Assembly (NCBI RefSeq): GCF_000971985.1
Contig: NZ_LAQQ01000005.1
Span: 372,001-436,000 of the forward strand
Source of the DNA: Paenibacillus dauci
Lineage (GTDB): Bacteria > Bacillota > Bacilli > Paenibacillales > Paenibacillaceae
Length of the DNA: 64,000 nt
Direction of reading: 5' to 3'
Part shown: positions 46,143 to 55,740 of the stretch, piece after piece
Layout of the letters: every line of letters starts with the position of its first letter
Numbering within the stretch: the stretch's first letter is position 1
Notes under the pieces: generated by a model
Databases searched by the model: none
What the model was told of the DNA's origin: nothing
What the model saw: the letters and a program-made list of their open reading frames with translations, nothing else
Position numbers and translations under genes: made by a program

Positions 46143-46604
46143 TTAATCGCCGCATGACGAAGGAGGTGAATCTTTGCCGCTCTCGACATTGATTTTCTCG
46201 GATACCGTATCATAGATCGCGGAGACTACCATTTGCAGCAGATCGTTAATTTCCACCTGGCTTTCCTGAAAATCGGATACCAGTGGTATATCATCCATCT
46301 CCTGCTGCAGAGCAGTTATTTCCGCTTCGATCTTGGCAACCATCTTTTCGTTGCGGAGCGATTCAAAAGCTACAATCTCTTTTTGTTTCTTCTTGATCGT
46401 CTTGATCAGATTCTGCACCCGTTCATGGGACTGAATCATTTGTTCTGCTTTTCGAAAATGAACTACCTCTTCACTTCCGCCAATCAGATCTGACAATTCA
46501 CGGGTTTTGGCGATAATATCTTCACGAATATAGAGCCCGGAGGTGTCCATACCCGGTATATTTGAGACCGCTGAATCCTGTTCATGATGATGTTCGTGTT
46601 CCAT
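46143..46604 (-). CDS. ricA: RicA/YmcA family protein
   Basis: A 153-residue helical protein (RELSDLIGGSEEVVHFRKAEQ, coiled segment KTIKKKQKEIVAFESLRNEK). It matches YmcA/RicA, which with RicT and RicF forms the Y-complex that guides RNase Y cleavage and affects sporulation, competence and biofilm formation. A C-terminal Cys (SSCGD) fits the iron-sulfur-binding role described for the complex. As in B. subtilis it follows miaB (29 bases). The N-terminal MEHEHHHEQ is His-rich. Confidence 0.87.
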   Translation of the reverse strand: MEHEHHHEQDSAVSNIPGMDTSGLYIREDIIAKTRELSDLIGGSEEVVHFRKAEQMIQSHERVQNLIKTIKKKQKEIVAFESLRNEKMVAKIEAEITALQQEMDDIPLVSDFQESQVEINDLLQMVVSAIYDTVSEKINVESGKDSPPSSCGD

Positions 46605-46633
46605 CGGTTCAAGTCTCCTTTCCTGCCTGTCGA

Positions 46634-48184
46634 TCAGCCGATAGCTGCAGGCTCGGCGACTAGCTCGCCTTTAATATAAAACGATTTGGAATCGGTAATC
46701 TGTACATGCACAAATTCGCCAATCAGGTCCTCTGAACCTTCAAAGTGAACAAGCTTGTTCGTACGGGTACGTCCTGCCAGCACCTGATCGTTATTTTTGC
46801 TGGCACCCTCTACAAGCACTTCTACAACCTGACCGAGGAACTTTTCACTGCCGATACGGCTGTATTCCTTGATCGTGCTGTTGAGACGCTGCAGACGTTC
46901 CTTTTTCACTTCCATCGGTACATTGTCTTCCATTCCGGCCGCTGGTGTGCCTTCACGAGGAGAATAGATAAATGTATAGGCAGAATCAAAGCCTACTTCA
47001 CGTACCAGAGACAACGTTTCTTCAAACTGCTCATCGGTCTCTCCCGGGAATCCAACAATAATATCGGTTGTCAGCACCGCATTCGGAATAGAGGTATAGA
47101 TTTTGTGTGCCAGCTCCAGATAACGCTCACGCGTATATTTGCGGCTCATTCGTTTGAGCACTTCAGTACTGCCTGATTGAACCGGCAGATGAATATGCTC
47201 TACCAGATTACCACCCTGAGCCAGCACTTCAATCAGACGATCATCAAAATCGCGCGGGTGTGACGTAGTGAATCTCACACGCGGAATATCGATTTTGGAG
47301 ATATCCTCCATTAGATCGCCAAACGTATAATTCATGCCTTCCAGATCCTTGCCATAGGCATTAACGTTCTGGCCAAGCAGTGTAATTTCCTTGAATCCCT
47401 GACGGGCCAGCTCGCGTACTTCCGCAATAACATCCTGCGGCAGACGGCTGCGCTCTTTGCCCCGGGTATATGGAACAATACAGTACGTACAAAATTTGTC
47501 GCAGCCATACATAATATTTACCCAGCCGCGCATACCCTGACGTTTTTTCGGCAGATTCTCGACGATGTCGCCTTCTTTGGACCATACTTCAACGACCATT
47601 TCTTTGCTAAACAGTGCGCCTTGGACCAGCTGCGGCAGACGATGAATATTATGGGTACCGAAGATCATATCAACAAAATTATGCTTTTGCATAATCCGGT
47701 TGACTACACCTTCTTCCTGCGCCATGCATCCGCATACCCCCAGCAGCAAGCCCGGACGCTCCAGCTTAAGGGTTTTGAGGTGACCCAGTTCGCCAAATAC
47801 ACGATCTTCCGCATTTTCGCGAATGGCACAGGTGTTCAGCAGAATGATATCCGCTTCTTCACGACTCTCGGTCGCCTGATAGCCCATTTGTTCCAGCATA
47901 CCTTTGATGGTCTCCGAATCATGCTCGTTCATCTGACAGCCAAATGTATAGACCAGATAGTGTTTGCCCAGACCAATTTGTCGAAGCTCCTCAGGAACCG
48001 CATTTTCATACATGACCTGAGTCTCCTGCTTGCCACGCTTTTTCTCTTCGCGCTGATTGGGCTCGGAAATAATATGAATCTCGCGTCCGCGAATGCGGAT
48101 TTTTTTGCCATGTTCATCTTCGGAGATGACTTTGGCATCCGAGAAGTCGAAATATTGGGAATAATCTTTTGTTTGCTTTGACAT
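46634..48184 (-). CDS. miaB: tRNA-2-methylthio-N6-dimethylallyladenosine synthase
   Basis: A radical-SAM methylthiotransferase that modifies A37 of tRNAs reading UNN codons. The 516 residues show an N-terminal MTTase domain ([33 protein letters not shown]: three cluster Cys), the radical-SAM motif [19 protein letters not shown], and a C-terminal TRAM domain ([13 protein letters not shown]). A 60-residue N-terminal extension is typical of Bacillales. GGGGGAG lies about 10 bases before the ATG. It is cotranscribed with ricA. Confidence 0.96.
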   Translation of the reverse strand: MSKQTKDYSQYFDFSDAKVISEDEHGKKIRIRGREIHIISEPNQREEKKRGKQETQVMYENAVPEELRQIGLGKHYLVYTFGCQMNEHDSETIKGMLEQMGYQATESREEADIILLNTCAIRENAEDRVFGELGHLKTLKLERPGLLLGVCGCMAQEEGVVNRIMQKHNFVDMIFGTHNIHRLPQLVQGALFSKEMVVEVWSKEGDIVENLPKKRQGMRGWVNIMYGCDKFCTYCIVPYTRGKERSRLPQDVIAEVRELARQGFKEITLLGQNVNAYGKDLEGMNYTFGDLMEDISKIDIPRVRFTTSHPRDFDDRLIEVLAQGGNLVEHIHLPVQSGSTEVLKRMSRKYTRERYLELAHKIYTSIPNAVLTTDIIVGFPGETDEQFEETLSLVREVGFDSAYTFIYSPREGTPAAGMEDNVPMEVKKERLQRLNSTIKEYSRIGSEKFLGQVVEVLVEGASKNNDQVLAGRTRTNKLVHFEGSEDLIGEFVHVQITDSKSFYIKGELVAEPAAIG

Positions 48185-48437
48185 GCTATGCTGTCACTCC
48201 CCCACCATGAACATTTCCTGAGTGTACAGGCAGTATGCTAAATGAAATGTTATCGCTCATTCAACACAGCCTGACTAATATCAAGGATGTTAATCGATTG
48301 TTGCAGACATAAACAAAAAAGCACTAACTGTAATTATAGCATGGCCGTATCATTATAAAAAGCAAGGAATCATTCGTATGATCGGAGCAAGTTGTCCGTC
48401 TATAATGAACCCGGGGGCAGCTTGGCAATGAGTGCCC

Positions 48438-49142
48438 TCAGTAGATCTGGTTTCCTACTGCTATACGGATTTTCGGTAACTTATCGGGATCTATAGCAGT
48501 AAGCACCCGCAGCAGGTTTGACTCCGACATGGCAATACATCCTTCTGTCGGTTTATCTGCTGCACGCCAGATATGCATGAAAATGGCACTGCCTTTACCA
48601 GGTACGACCGGATCGGTATTATAGTTGATCACCATGGCATGTTTGTATAGTGGATTATTCAATCGTTCAAAAGAAGACCAACGATCATCAGGATTCCCTT
48701 CATAAGCAACCCAGCTGTTATAATCTGGAGACTTCGATGCATCAATCCAGTAGTCATCTGCACCTGCTGTCCGGTAATCGGTCTTCAGCCCGTCAGGTGG
48801 TAGAGAGCTGCTGCCAAAAGCCGTACCGAGTGTATACGTACCAATAGGAGTTTTCCCATCGCCTTCTTTCGTTTTACCAAGTCCATTTTGACCCAATACG
48901 ACCGGGATCGGTCCGATTTGATGATGCCAGCCATCGGTCTGCTTCTCATATAGATACAGTCTGCCTGCCGTAGAGCTTTGACGGCTCGCGGTGACGATAA
49001 TCATCTGTTCGCTATGCAGCTGATCCAGCTTTTGAAATAATCGACTCTCATTTAGAGGGGCTGCGGCGTCTGCCTGCCCTTGAACCGGTATATAACTCAT
49101 CAGAATGGATAGCAGCAAGGTAACTTTGATACGATAATTCAT
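48438..49142 (-). CDS. Secreted L,D-transpeptidase family protein
   Basis: 234 residues with a signal peptide (MNYRIKVTLLLSILMSYIPV). The YkuD-like catalytic motif appears as FMHIWRAADKPTEGCIAMSE, with the catalytic Cys in EGCIAM instead of the usual HGCI or SHGC. Upstream GKTKEGDGKTPIGTYTLG is typical. Members cross-link peptidoglycan or attach proteins to it outside the cell. The distance of 253 bases to miaB suggests a separate transcript. Confidence 0.88.
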   Translation of the reverse strand: MNYRIKVTLLLSILMSYIPVQGQADAAAPLNESRLFQKLDQLHSEQMIIVTASRQSSTAGRLYLYEKQTDGWHHQIGPIPVVLGQNGLGKTKEGDGKTPIGTYTLGTAFGSSSLPPDGLKTDYRTAGADDYWIDASKSPDYNSWVAYEGNPDDRWSSFERLNNPLYKHAMVINYNTDPVVPGKGSAIFMHIWRAADKPTEGCIAMSESNLLRVLTAIDPDKLPKIRIAVGNQIY

Positions 49143-49321
49143 CTACCCAACCTCCTGACTCTTCTATATGGTGTAACGATAATTTATATGTATTATAACA
49201 GCCGTATTTGATTTCATCTTACAAAAAGCCGAGTTATATTACTAGTCTGGAAATAAATCAGCGATTTTTCTTCAGCTGATAGAATTCAGAACCAGCACTT
49301 TGCTTTTCTAATCCAAATTGT

Positions 49322-49353
49322 AAAAAAACAGCAGTTCATAAATCGAACTGCTG
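49322..49353 (-). terminator. Terminator of the pduL gene
   Basis: Stem CAGCAGTTC/GAACTGCTG followed on the minus strand by seven T, about 60 bases after the stop. Confidence 0.85.
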
Positions 49354-49413
49354 CTTTTGGAGATTGCTATAGTACAACTACACATTCTACATGTATAGTT
49401 AGCTAAAATCATT

Positions 49414-49986
49414 TTAGTCGAGGATTTCGGCAGTGTCGCCAGTGCGTGCACCTGCAGCATTAGCTTCATCTGTATCGATATGCATATCCAGGGCAAAAGA
49501 ATCGGATACACGTGCAATTACGTTTTCCAGTACCATACCGCGCTCGCCAGACAGACGAACACTCAGTTTTTGCTGATCTTTGATGCCCCATTTTTCAGCA
49601 TCGGATGTATGGAAATGAATGTGACGTGCTGCCACGATAACACCTTCCTGAATTTCAACTTCACCAGCTGGTCCTTTGATCAGGATGCCTGGTGTACCTT
49701 CGATATTGCCGGATTCGCGCACAGGTGCTTTAACACCAATAGCAAAAGAATCAGTCAGGGAAATCTCTAGCTGTGTTGCCGAACGTGCTGGTCCAAGAAT
49801 ACGCACTTTAGGGAAAGAACCTTTGGAACCTACTACTTCAACAGTTTCGTTGGAAGCAAACTGGCCTGGCTGGGACAGCGGTTTGAATTCAGTCAGCTGG
49901 TAACCAGCACCGAACAGAATTTCTACATGCTCTTGGGACAGGTGAATATGACGCGCAGATACACCAACATTTACGATTTTACTCAT
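49414..49986 (-). CDS. pduL: PduL-type phosphate acyltransferase
   Basis: 190 residues with two PTAC domains and metal-binding His motifs: VSARHIHLSQEH (H13, H15) and VAARHIHFHTSDAE. It swaps CoA and phosphate on propanoyl or acetyl groups. PduL is best known from bacterial microcompartments, but this gene has no microcompartment neighbours and lacks the N-terminal targeting extension, so it is probably a cytosolic phosphotransacetylase. It lies downstream of spoVS with a terminator between them. Confidence 0.9.
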   Translation of the reverse strand: MSKIVNVGVSARHIHLSQEHVEILFGAGYQLTEFKPLSQPGQFASNETVEVVGSKGSFPKVRILGPARSATQLEISLTDSFAIGVKAPVRESGNIEGTPGILIKGPAGEVEIQEGVIVAARHIHFHTSDAEKWGIKDQQKLSVRLSGERGMVLENVIARVSDSFALDMHIDTDEANAAGARTGDTAEILD

Positions 49987-50112
49987 TTACAATTCACTCC
50001 TTATATTGATTTACATTTGTGCTTTGTAACAAATTACACGTACATTGGCATTTGTAAAATGCACACGAATACATTATACATCTTTTACTATGAAAATGAA
50101 AACCAACTCAGC

Positions 50113-50150
50113 AAAAAGACCCGGTGCTTTCATGAAAAGCAACCAGGTCT
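50113..50150 (-). terminator. Terminator of spoVS
   Basis: An imperfect stem AGACC-GGT-GCTTT/AAAGC-CC-GGTCT followed on the minus strand by TTTTT, 66 bases after the stop. Confidence 0.75.
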
Positions 50151-50215
50151 ACAGCATACTGAATATTAATCCATTTCATAAGGCTCATATCCAGAAGTCA
50201 TATGAATCATTCCGA

Positions 50216-50476
50216 TTATCTAGGCTCTACAATCAATTTCATGGCTGTTCTGTCTTCTCCATCAATCACAATATCGGTAAAGGCTGGAATACAAATCAGA
50301 TCCACTCCGCTTGGTGCTACAAATCCTCGGGCAATAGCTACAGCTTTGATCGCTTGATTCAGTGCACCCGCTCCGATCGCTTGAAGCTCTGCAGCGCCGC
50401 GTTCACGCAACACTCCTGCCAGGGCTCCTGCGACTGAGTTGGGGTTGGATTTTGCTGACACTTTTAATACTTCCAT
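50216..50476 (-). CDS. spoVS: Stage V sporulation protein S
   Basis: 86 residues, exactly the usual SpoVS length when started at the ATG after GGGGAGG. The sequence MEVLKVSAKSNPNSVAGALA and IARGFVAPSGVDLICIPAFT is nearly invariant in spore formers. SpoVS is an Alba-like protein that affects septation, coat formation and engulfment timing. It follows ymdB as in B. subtilis. Confidence 0.97.
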   Translation of the reverse strand: MEVLKVSAKSNPNSVAGALAGVLRERGAAELQAIGAGALNQAIKAVAIARGFVAPSGVDLICIPAFTDIVIDGEDRTAMKLIVEPR

Positions 50477-50625
50477 GATAAGTACCTCCCCTAGGAATGA
50501 ATGATGGCTTAGCTTCAAAAATGATCGAGATTGCGTCTAGTTAGTATTCGAGGATATGCTTCAAATTCCTTCTTTTCCAAACTTTCGTTTCCGAAAAGAA
50601 AGAAAGTTCTCAACAACTCAAGCGG

Positions 50626-51420
50626 TTAATCCATATACCACTGATCTTCATACATACGGATCTTTTCAATACGCTTGGCTCGGCCCGTCTGATCGTCAAT
50701 TTCGACGAACACCGCATGGAAATGCCACTTTCCTTCACACACCTGGAATCGTGCTGGCAGCTGTGTCTGGAACTTGTACAGTACAGCCTCTTTTTCCATA
50801 CCGAGTACACCCTCATAGGACCCTACCATACCTACGTCTGTCTGATAGGCGGTACCGCCGGGCAGAATAGTATCATCATTACTCTGCACATGCGTATGGG
50901 TTCCAACTACCATGGAAGCTCTGCCTTCCAGATGCCAGCCCATAGCAATTTTCTCGGACGTAGCTTCCGCGTGAAAATCGACCAGAATCGCATTGGTTTT
51001 TCCTTTTAACTCATCCATAATCTCGTCAGCCTTGCGGAAAGGGCAATCGATTGCCGGAAGGAATGTACGTCCTTGCAGATTCACAATAGCCAGCTGTTTG
51101 CTGCCAACTTTAATGATAGTGTATCCACGTCCAGGCGTATCCGGTGGAAAGTTAGCCGGGCGAACCATACGAGCTTCATCATCGATGAACTCGAAGATTT
51201 CCCTATTATCCCATGTATGATTCCCCATCGTAATACCATGAATTCCCAATGCAAATAATTCATTTGCAATCTTGCGGGTCAGACCGCGTCCTGACGCAGA
51301 GTTCTCCGCATTCGCAATAATGATATCCGGGGTATACTTTGATTTTAACCGTGGAAGACTCTCTTTAATCGCTTTACGTCCCGTACTGCCAACAATATCT
51401 CCAATAAAAATAACTTTAAT
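50626..51420 (-). CDS. ymdB: YmdB metallophosphodiesterase, probable AUU start
   Basis: A calcineurin-like phosphodiesterase that hydrolyses 2',3'- and 3',5'-cyclic nucleotides and influences biofilm and motility decisions. Metal-ligand motifs are FIGDIVGS (D8), NAENSASG, GNHTWD, DFHAEAT and GTHTHVQ. GGAGG stands 7 bases before an ATT codon that aligns with the initiator of B. subtilis YmdB (KVIFIGD against RILFIGD) and gives 264 residues. The only upstream ATG (51438) lies directly behind a terminator, with no binding site, and would put the GGAGG inside the gene. Confidence 0.92.
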   Translation of the reverse strand: MKVIFIGDIVGSTGRKAIKESLPRLKSKYTPDIIIANAENSASGRGLTRKIANELFALGIHGITMGNHTWDNREIFEFIDDEARMVRPANFPPDTPGRGYTIIKVGSKQLAIVNLQGRTFLPAIDCPFRKADEIMDELKGKTNAILVDFHAEATSEKIAMGWHLEGRASMVVGTHTHVQSNDDTILPGGTAYQTDVGMVGSYEGVLGMEKEAVLYKFQTQLPARFQVCEGKWHFHAVFVEIDDQTGRAKRIEKIRMYEDQWYMD

Positions 51421-51444
51421 GATAATTCCTCCGTCCATTAAAGC

Positions 51445-51473
51445 AAAAAGTGACCTGCAGACAGGTCACTTTT
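51445..51473 (-). terminator. Terminator between rny and ymdB
   Basis: The 12-bp stem AAAAGTGACCTG/CAGGTCACTTTT has a 4-base loop and a TTTTT run on the minus strand, only 25 bases before the ymdB start. ymdB must depend on readthrough or an unseen promoter. Confidence 0.85.
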
Positions 51474-51484
51474 CGCATCACTCT

Positions 51485-53026
51485 TTATTTTGCGTAGTCA
51501 ACCGCCCGTGTCTCACGGATTACAGTGACTTTGATATGCCCTGGATAATCCAGTTCATTTTCAATCGTTTTGGTAATGTCACGTGCCAAGCGGAAGCTTT
51601 CCGCATCGTCAATCTTATCCGGTTGTACCATAACGCGAATTTCGCGTCCGGCCTGAATCGCATAGGATTTTTCGACTCCATCGAAAGACTCGGAGATTTC
51701 TTCGAGTTTTTCCAGACGACGGATATACGTTTCCAGTGTCTCACGACGCGCCCCTGGTCTTGCGGCGGACAATGCATCTGCTGCACCAACGAGCATCGCA
51801 ATAATGGAAGTAGCTTCCGTATCACCATGGTGAGAAGCAATACTGTTGATAACAACAGGATGCTCTTTGTATTTTTTAGCCAGTTCCACGCCGATTTCAA
51901 CGTGTGAACCTTCTACTTCATGATCCAGTGCTTTACCGATATCATGCAGCAGACCCGCACGCTTGGCCAGTGTGATATCCTGTCCAAGCTCGGCAGCCAT
52001 CAGGCCGGTAAGATAAGCGACCTCCATGGAGTGTTTGAGTACATTCTGACCATAACTTGTACGGAACTTGAGGCGTCCCAGAATTTTGATCAGATCCGGA
52101 TGCAATCCGTGTACACCTACTTCAAAGGTGGACTGCTCTCCGTATTCACGGATACGCTCGTCTACCTCACGGCGTGCTTTATCTACCATTTCCTCGATAC
52201 GTGCCGGGTGAATACGTCCGTCAGCCACCAGTTTCTCCAGGGCAGTACGAGCAATCTCACGGCGAATCGGGTCAAAACCAGACAGGATAACAGCTTCCGG
52301 CGTGTCGTCGATAATCAGGTCGATACCTGTTAACGTCTCCAGCGCACGGATATTACGTCCTTCACGTCCGATGATTCTACCCTTCATTTCTTCATTAGGC
52401 AAGGTGACTACAGAAACGGTAGTCTCCGCTACATGATCAGCTGCACAACGCTGAATAGCGAGTGTGATGATTTCACGAGAGCGTTTATCCGCTTCATTTT
52501 TAGCCTGTTGTTCGATATCTTTGATCATTTGCGCGGTTTCATGGCGCACTTCCTGTTCTACATTGCTCAGGATGATGCTGCGTGCATCTTCCATAGTCAG
52601 ATTGGAGATACGTTCCAGTTCCGATACCTGACTGGTGTAGAGTTGTTCGATTTGCTGCTGTGTCTCTTCGATACGTTTCTCTTTGTTGGCCACTTGTTCT
52701 TCTTTGCGTTCCAGTGATTCCAGCTTTTTATCCAGCGACTCTTCTTTTTGCAACAATCGTCTTTCCAGGCGTTGATTTTCATTCCGACGCTCACGAATGT
52801 CTTTTTCAGCTTCAGCTCTGAATTTGTGTATTTCATCTTTTGCTTCCAGAACTGTTTCTTTTTTCAGTGCTTCTGCTTCTTTCTTCGCATTCTCTACGAT
52901 CTGCGCAGCAGCAGTCTCAGCACTGGAAATTTTAGCTTCTGCAAGAGATTTGCGAATAAAATATCCGATCCCGAACCCAAAGAATAATGCGGCAACAACG
53001 AGAATTATGACCCAGAGATAACCCAT
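51485..53026 (-). CDS. rny: Ribonuclease Y
   Basis: The membrane-bound endoribonuclease that starts turnover of many mRNAs. 513 residues: one N-terminal membrane helix ([20 protein letters not shown]), a long charged coiled coil (to about 200), a KH domain ([19 protein letters not shown]) and an HD domain ([21 protein letters not shown]). The ATG after AGGAGGTGA is chosen; the longest frame adds 17 residues from the leader. RicA, encoded in this window, is part of its partner complex in B. subtilis. Confidence 0.96.
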   Translation of the reverse strand: MGYLWVIILVVAALFFGFGIGYFIRKSLAEAKISSAETAAAQIVENAKKEAEALKKETVLEAKDEIHKFRAEAEKDIRERRNENQRLERRLLQKEESLDKKLESLERKEEQVANKEKRIEETQQQIEQLYTSQVSELERISNLTMEDARSIILSNVEQEVRHETAQMIKDIEQQAKNEADKRSREIITLAIQRCAADHVAETTVSVVTLPNEEMKGRIIGREGRNIRALETLTGIDLIIDDTPEAVILSGFDPIRREIARTALEKLVADGRIHPARIEEMVDKARREVDERIREYGEQSTFEVGVHGLHPDLIKILGRLKFRTSYGQNVLKHSMEVAYLTGLMAAELGQDITLAKRAGLLHDIGKALDHEVEGSHVEIGVELAKKYKEHPVVINSIASHHGDTEATSIIAMLVGAADALSAARPGARRETLETYIRRLEKLEEISESFDGVEKSYAIQAGREIRVMVQPDKIDDAESFRLARDITKTIENELDYPGHIKVTVIRETRAVDYAK

Positions 53027-53465
53027 TCTGTTCACCTCCTCGCTGATTCCTCCAAGGTATTCCTTGGGAATTACCATTTTGATGGGTAATGCAATGCTTC
53101 ATCCCTTTAAATACGTCCATTGCTCATGCGGGTACATGTGCCAATTCCCTCTTCAAGGGAGATAAAACATCTTAATTATTCATACAATCATGATCACAGT
53201 AAGCATTCTTTACCTCATTCATCGTCTAACGATTCCAAAAATGACGTAAAAATGACAAACTGCATACATCCATTTTATTATTTGCCAAAAGACATTGTCA
53301 AGCAATTGACAGCTCTCTCTTTGAGAGCTTGATACAGAAGCAATCGAATACACACATATATGGGCCCGTAAAAGTAACAATAGGATAACAACATGAAGCT
53401 GTTATCCCTTTTAGCGACTGACTTTTTTGCCTTGTTGCTTGCTTATGAAGTTAAAGACCATTTTA
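53027..53465 (-). other. rny leader and promoter region, recX terminator
   Basis: Minus strand: -35 TTGACA (53296-53301), 18-base spacer, -10 TAAAAT (53272-53277), giving a leader of about 240 bases. The leader holds two small hairpins (TCCCT/AGGGA near 53147-53161 and CCAAGG/CCTTGG near 53054-53069, the latter close to the ribosome site). A hairpin GGATAACA/TGTTATCC at 53383-53407 probably ends recX. Confidence 0.65.
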
Positions 53466-54233
53466 TTATATATCTTCTTCTTCGTGTTCTTCATTTTGTA
53501 CAGCAGCCAGCGCTTTACGTACCACATCCGACGAATATCCACGTCTCATCAGAAAAGCCATCGTTTTTCTTTTTTTGTCCAGCATCCCACCGGAGGTGCT
53601 TCTCCATTTTTTCTCAGCTAATTGGGTAGCTCCTGACAGCTCCTCATCTTCATCAATATTGCCCAGCGCTTCTTCAATATGCTGAGGTTCTACGCCTTTC
53701 TGACGAAGTTCCTGACGAATCCATACTTTCCCTTTCTTCTGACTTCGCACGCGCTGATTAGCCCACTGCTGTGCGTAGACGCCATCATCAATTAGCTTCT
53801 CCTGCTCCAGCCGCTCCAGGGTTACTTCAATAACATGTGGATGGAATTCTTTTTCGCGCAGCTTACGCATGATCTCGGTACGGGTACGTGAACGAAAACT
53901 CAGCAGATTAATAGAAGAAGCATAGGCAGATTGACGTTCGTTAGCCTCCATAATTTCTTCCAGTTCTTCTTTGGTAAAGGAAGAACCTTTTAACATCCGA
54001 TATTTGATCATTACGTCTTCATGTACTCTCAACTTTAGATCACCAAAAAATAAACGATAATGATAACGTGGACGCGTAAGCTGCTCTACTTCACTGATTT
54101 CCAATGATTCGCCGGAAGGAAAATCATCAAGCTGCCCAGCTTTCTCCTCAAATTCTTCTTCTAACTCAAAATCTTCCTCATGAGAGGAGGCAGTTTTGTT
54201 ATTCGGCTTGCGATAGGATCGAAATCGATTCAT
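53466..54233 (-). CDS. recX: RecX, regulator of RecA
   Basis: 255 residues. Three-helix RecX repeats are visible: INLLSFRSRTRTEIMRKLREKEF, LEQEKLIDDGVYAQQWANQRV with KGKVWIRQELRQKGV, and KKRKTMAFLMRRGYSSDVVRKAL. The N-terminal 60 residues are acidic and variable. RecX binds in the groove of RecA filaments and modulates them. It lies directly after recA with a terminator between, so readthrough would set a low RecX to RecA ratio. Confidence 0.92.
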   Translation of the reverse strand: MNRFRSYRKPNNKTASSHEEDFELEEEFEEKAGQLDDFPSGESLEISEVEQLTRPRYHYRLFFGDLKLRVHEDVMIKYRMLKGSSFTKEELEEIMEANERQSAYASSINLLSFRSRTRTEIMRKLREKEFHPHVIEVTLERLEQEKLIDDGVYAQQWANQRVRSQKKGKVWIRQELRQKGVEPQHIEEALGNIDEDEELSGATQLAEKKWRSTSGGMLDKKRKTMAFLMRRGYSSDVVRKALAAVQNEEHEEEDI

Positions 54234-54298
54234 AAGTTCTCCTTTTTACTTCAATGTTGTTTATCTTTTGGGTACTTATTTAATGCCTGATCATAGAG

Positions 54299-54338
54299 AA
54301 AAGCGCCTGCACGTATTCTCACGTTCCAGGCGCTTTTT
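54299..54338 (-). terminator. Terminator between recA and recX
   Basis: Stem AAAAGCGCCTG/CAGGCGCTTTT with inner ACGT/ACGT. It gives partial separation of recA and recX. Confidence 0.8.
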
Positions 54339-54359
54339 AAAGGTCTGTATTAGACTGGA

Positions 54360-55427
54360 TTATTCAGTTGCTTCTGTGAACAACTCTTGCTCTTCCAGTT
54401 CTTCTTTCTTTTTATCTTCTGAACTTGGCTCTTCAACTACTGTAGTCAAGTTGCTCAGCTCACGGATTTTGTTTTCAATAACCAACGCAATCTGTTTATT
54501 TTCTTTGAGGAATTGTTTTGCATTCTCTCTACCTTGACCCATACGTTCGCCTTCGTAAGAATACCATGCACCACTTTTGTTAATGATATCTTTTTCAGTA
54601 GCGATATCAATCAAGCTACCTTCTCTGGAGATACCTTCACCGTACATGATATCAATCTCAGCTTGTTTGAAAGGAGGAGCTACTTTATTTTTAACTACTT
54701 TGATACGCGTACGGTTACCGACTACATCGTTACCGTTTTTGATGGCTTCAATACGACGCACATCCAGACGTACTGTAGAATAGAATTTAAGTGCGCGTCC
54801 ACCAGGAGTTGTTTCCGGGTTACCGAACATAACGCCTACTTTTTCACGAAGCTGGTTAATGAAGATCGTGATTGTTTTGGATTTGCTGATCGCACCAGAA
54901 AGTTTGCGCAGCGCCTGAGACATCAGACGTGCTTGCAGACCTACGTGGGAATCACCCATCTCCCCTTCGATCTCTGCTTTTGGTACCAGTGCGGCTACGG
55001 AGTCGATAACGATAATATCAACAGCGCCACTGCGTACCAGAGCTTCAGCGATCTCAAGGCCTTGTTCACCTGTATCTGGTTGCGACAATAACAGTTCATC
55101 AATGTTAACGCCCAGATTTTTCGCATATTGAGGATCCAAAGCATGCTCAGCATCAATAAATGCTGCTTGTCCGCCTGCTTTTTGAACTTCCGCAATCGCG
55201 TGTAGTGCTACAGTAGTTTTACCTGAAGATTCAGGTCCATATATTTCAACGATACGACCTCTTGGCATACCGCCTGTTCCCAGAGCAATATCCAAAGCAA
55301 TCGATCCACTAGGTATAACTTCAACTTGCATATGCGTGGATTCTCCAAGTTTCATAACAGAACCCTTACCGAATTGTTTCTCTATTTGACGAAGCGCCAT
55401 ATCCAGCGCAGCACGACGATCTGACAA
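54360..55427 (-). CDS. recA: Recombinase RecA
   Basis: The strand-exchange and SOS coprotease protein, 355 residues. MC1 region [21 protein letters not shown], Walker A GPESSGKT, Walker [11 protein letters not shown], loop L2 near [20 protein letters not shown], and an acidic C-terminal tail ([16 protein letters not shown]). The start is TTG, with AAGGA about 10 bases upstream; no in-frame ATG fits the conserved N-terminus. A LexA box and a near-consensus promoter precede it. Confidence 0.98.
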   Translation of the reverse strand: MSDRRAALDMALRQIEKQFGKGSVMKLGESTHMQVEVIPSGSIALDIALGTGGMPRGRIVEIYGPESSGKTTVALHAIAEVQKAGGQAAFIDAEHALDPQYAKNLGVNIDELLLSQPDTGEQGLEIAEALVRSGAVDIIVIDSVAALVPKAEIEGEMGDSHVGLQARLMSQALRKLSGAISKSKTITIFINQLREKVGVMFGNPETTPGGRALKFYSTVRLDVRRIEAIKNGNDVVGNRTRIKVVKNKVAPPFKQAEIDIMYGEGISREGSLIDIATEKDIINKSGAWYSYEGERMGQGRENAKQFLKENKQIALVIENKIRELSNLTTVVEEPSSEDKKKEELEEQELFTEATE

Positions 55428-55459
55428 TCAGCTCACATCCTTCTAATGTTTATAGTCTA

Positions 55460-55510
55460 ATTATACTCCATTTTTCAACATTTGCCAAGCTTTTTTCGAA
55501 CATATATTCG
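55460..55510 (-). promoter_or_regulatory. recA promoter with LexA (SOS) box
   Basis: Minus strand: -35 TTGGCA (55483-55488), 17-base spacer, -10 TATAAT (55460-55465). CGAATATATGTTCG at 55497-55510 matches the Gram-positive LexA consensus CGAACRNRYGTTYG with one mismatch, immediately upstream of the -35. Confidence 0.8.
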
Positions 55511-55607
55511 TCTTTTTATACGCCTCCAATCGAACATTACCAATTTTTGTAAATTAATTTAACACTACAAATTTACCTGTTTTGGCGGTTCTTCCTGCTT
55601 CAAAATG

Positions 55608-55639
55608 AAAAAAACCGCAGCAATCTGATTGCTGCGGTT
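55608..55639 (-). terminator. Terminator of cinA
   Basis: A perfect 13-bp stem AACCGCAGCAATC/GATTGCTGCGGTT with a 1-base centre (longer loop in practice), followed by TTTTTT on the minus strand. Confidence 0.85.
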
Positions 55640-55740
55640 CTTCCGTCTGAGCTGATCATAACACATTCGATTATAGGTCTGCAACTAATGGACCCATCCA
55701 TTTTGCTGATGTTCACAGAGGTCCATAATTATTCTGACTC

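Noticed and set aside
50045-50437. Plus-strand frame opposite spoVS
   Set aside because: It overlaps spoVS and its terminator in antisense and has no ribosome site.
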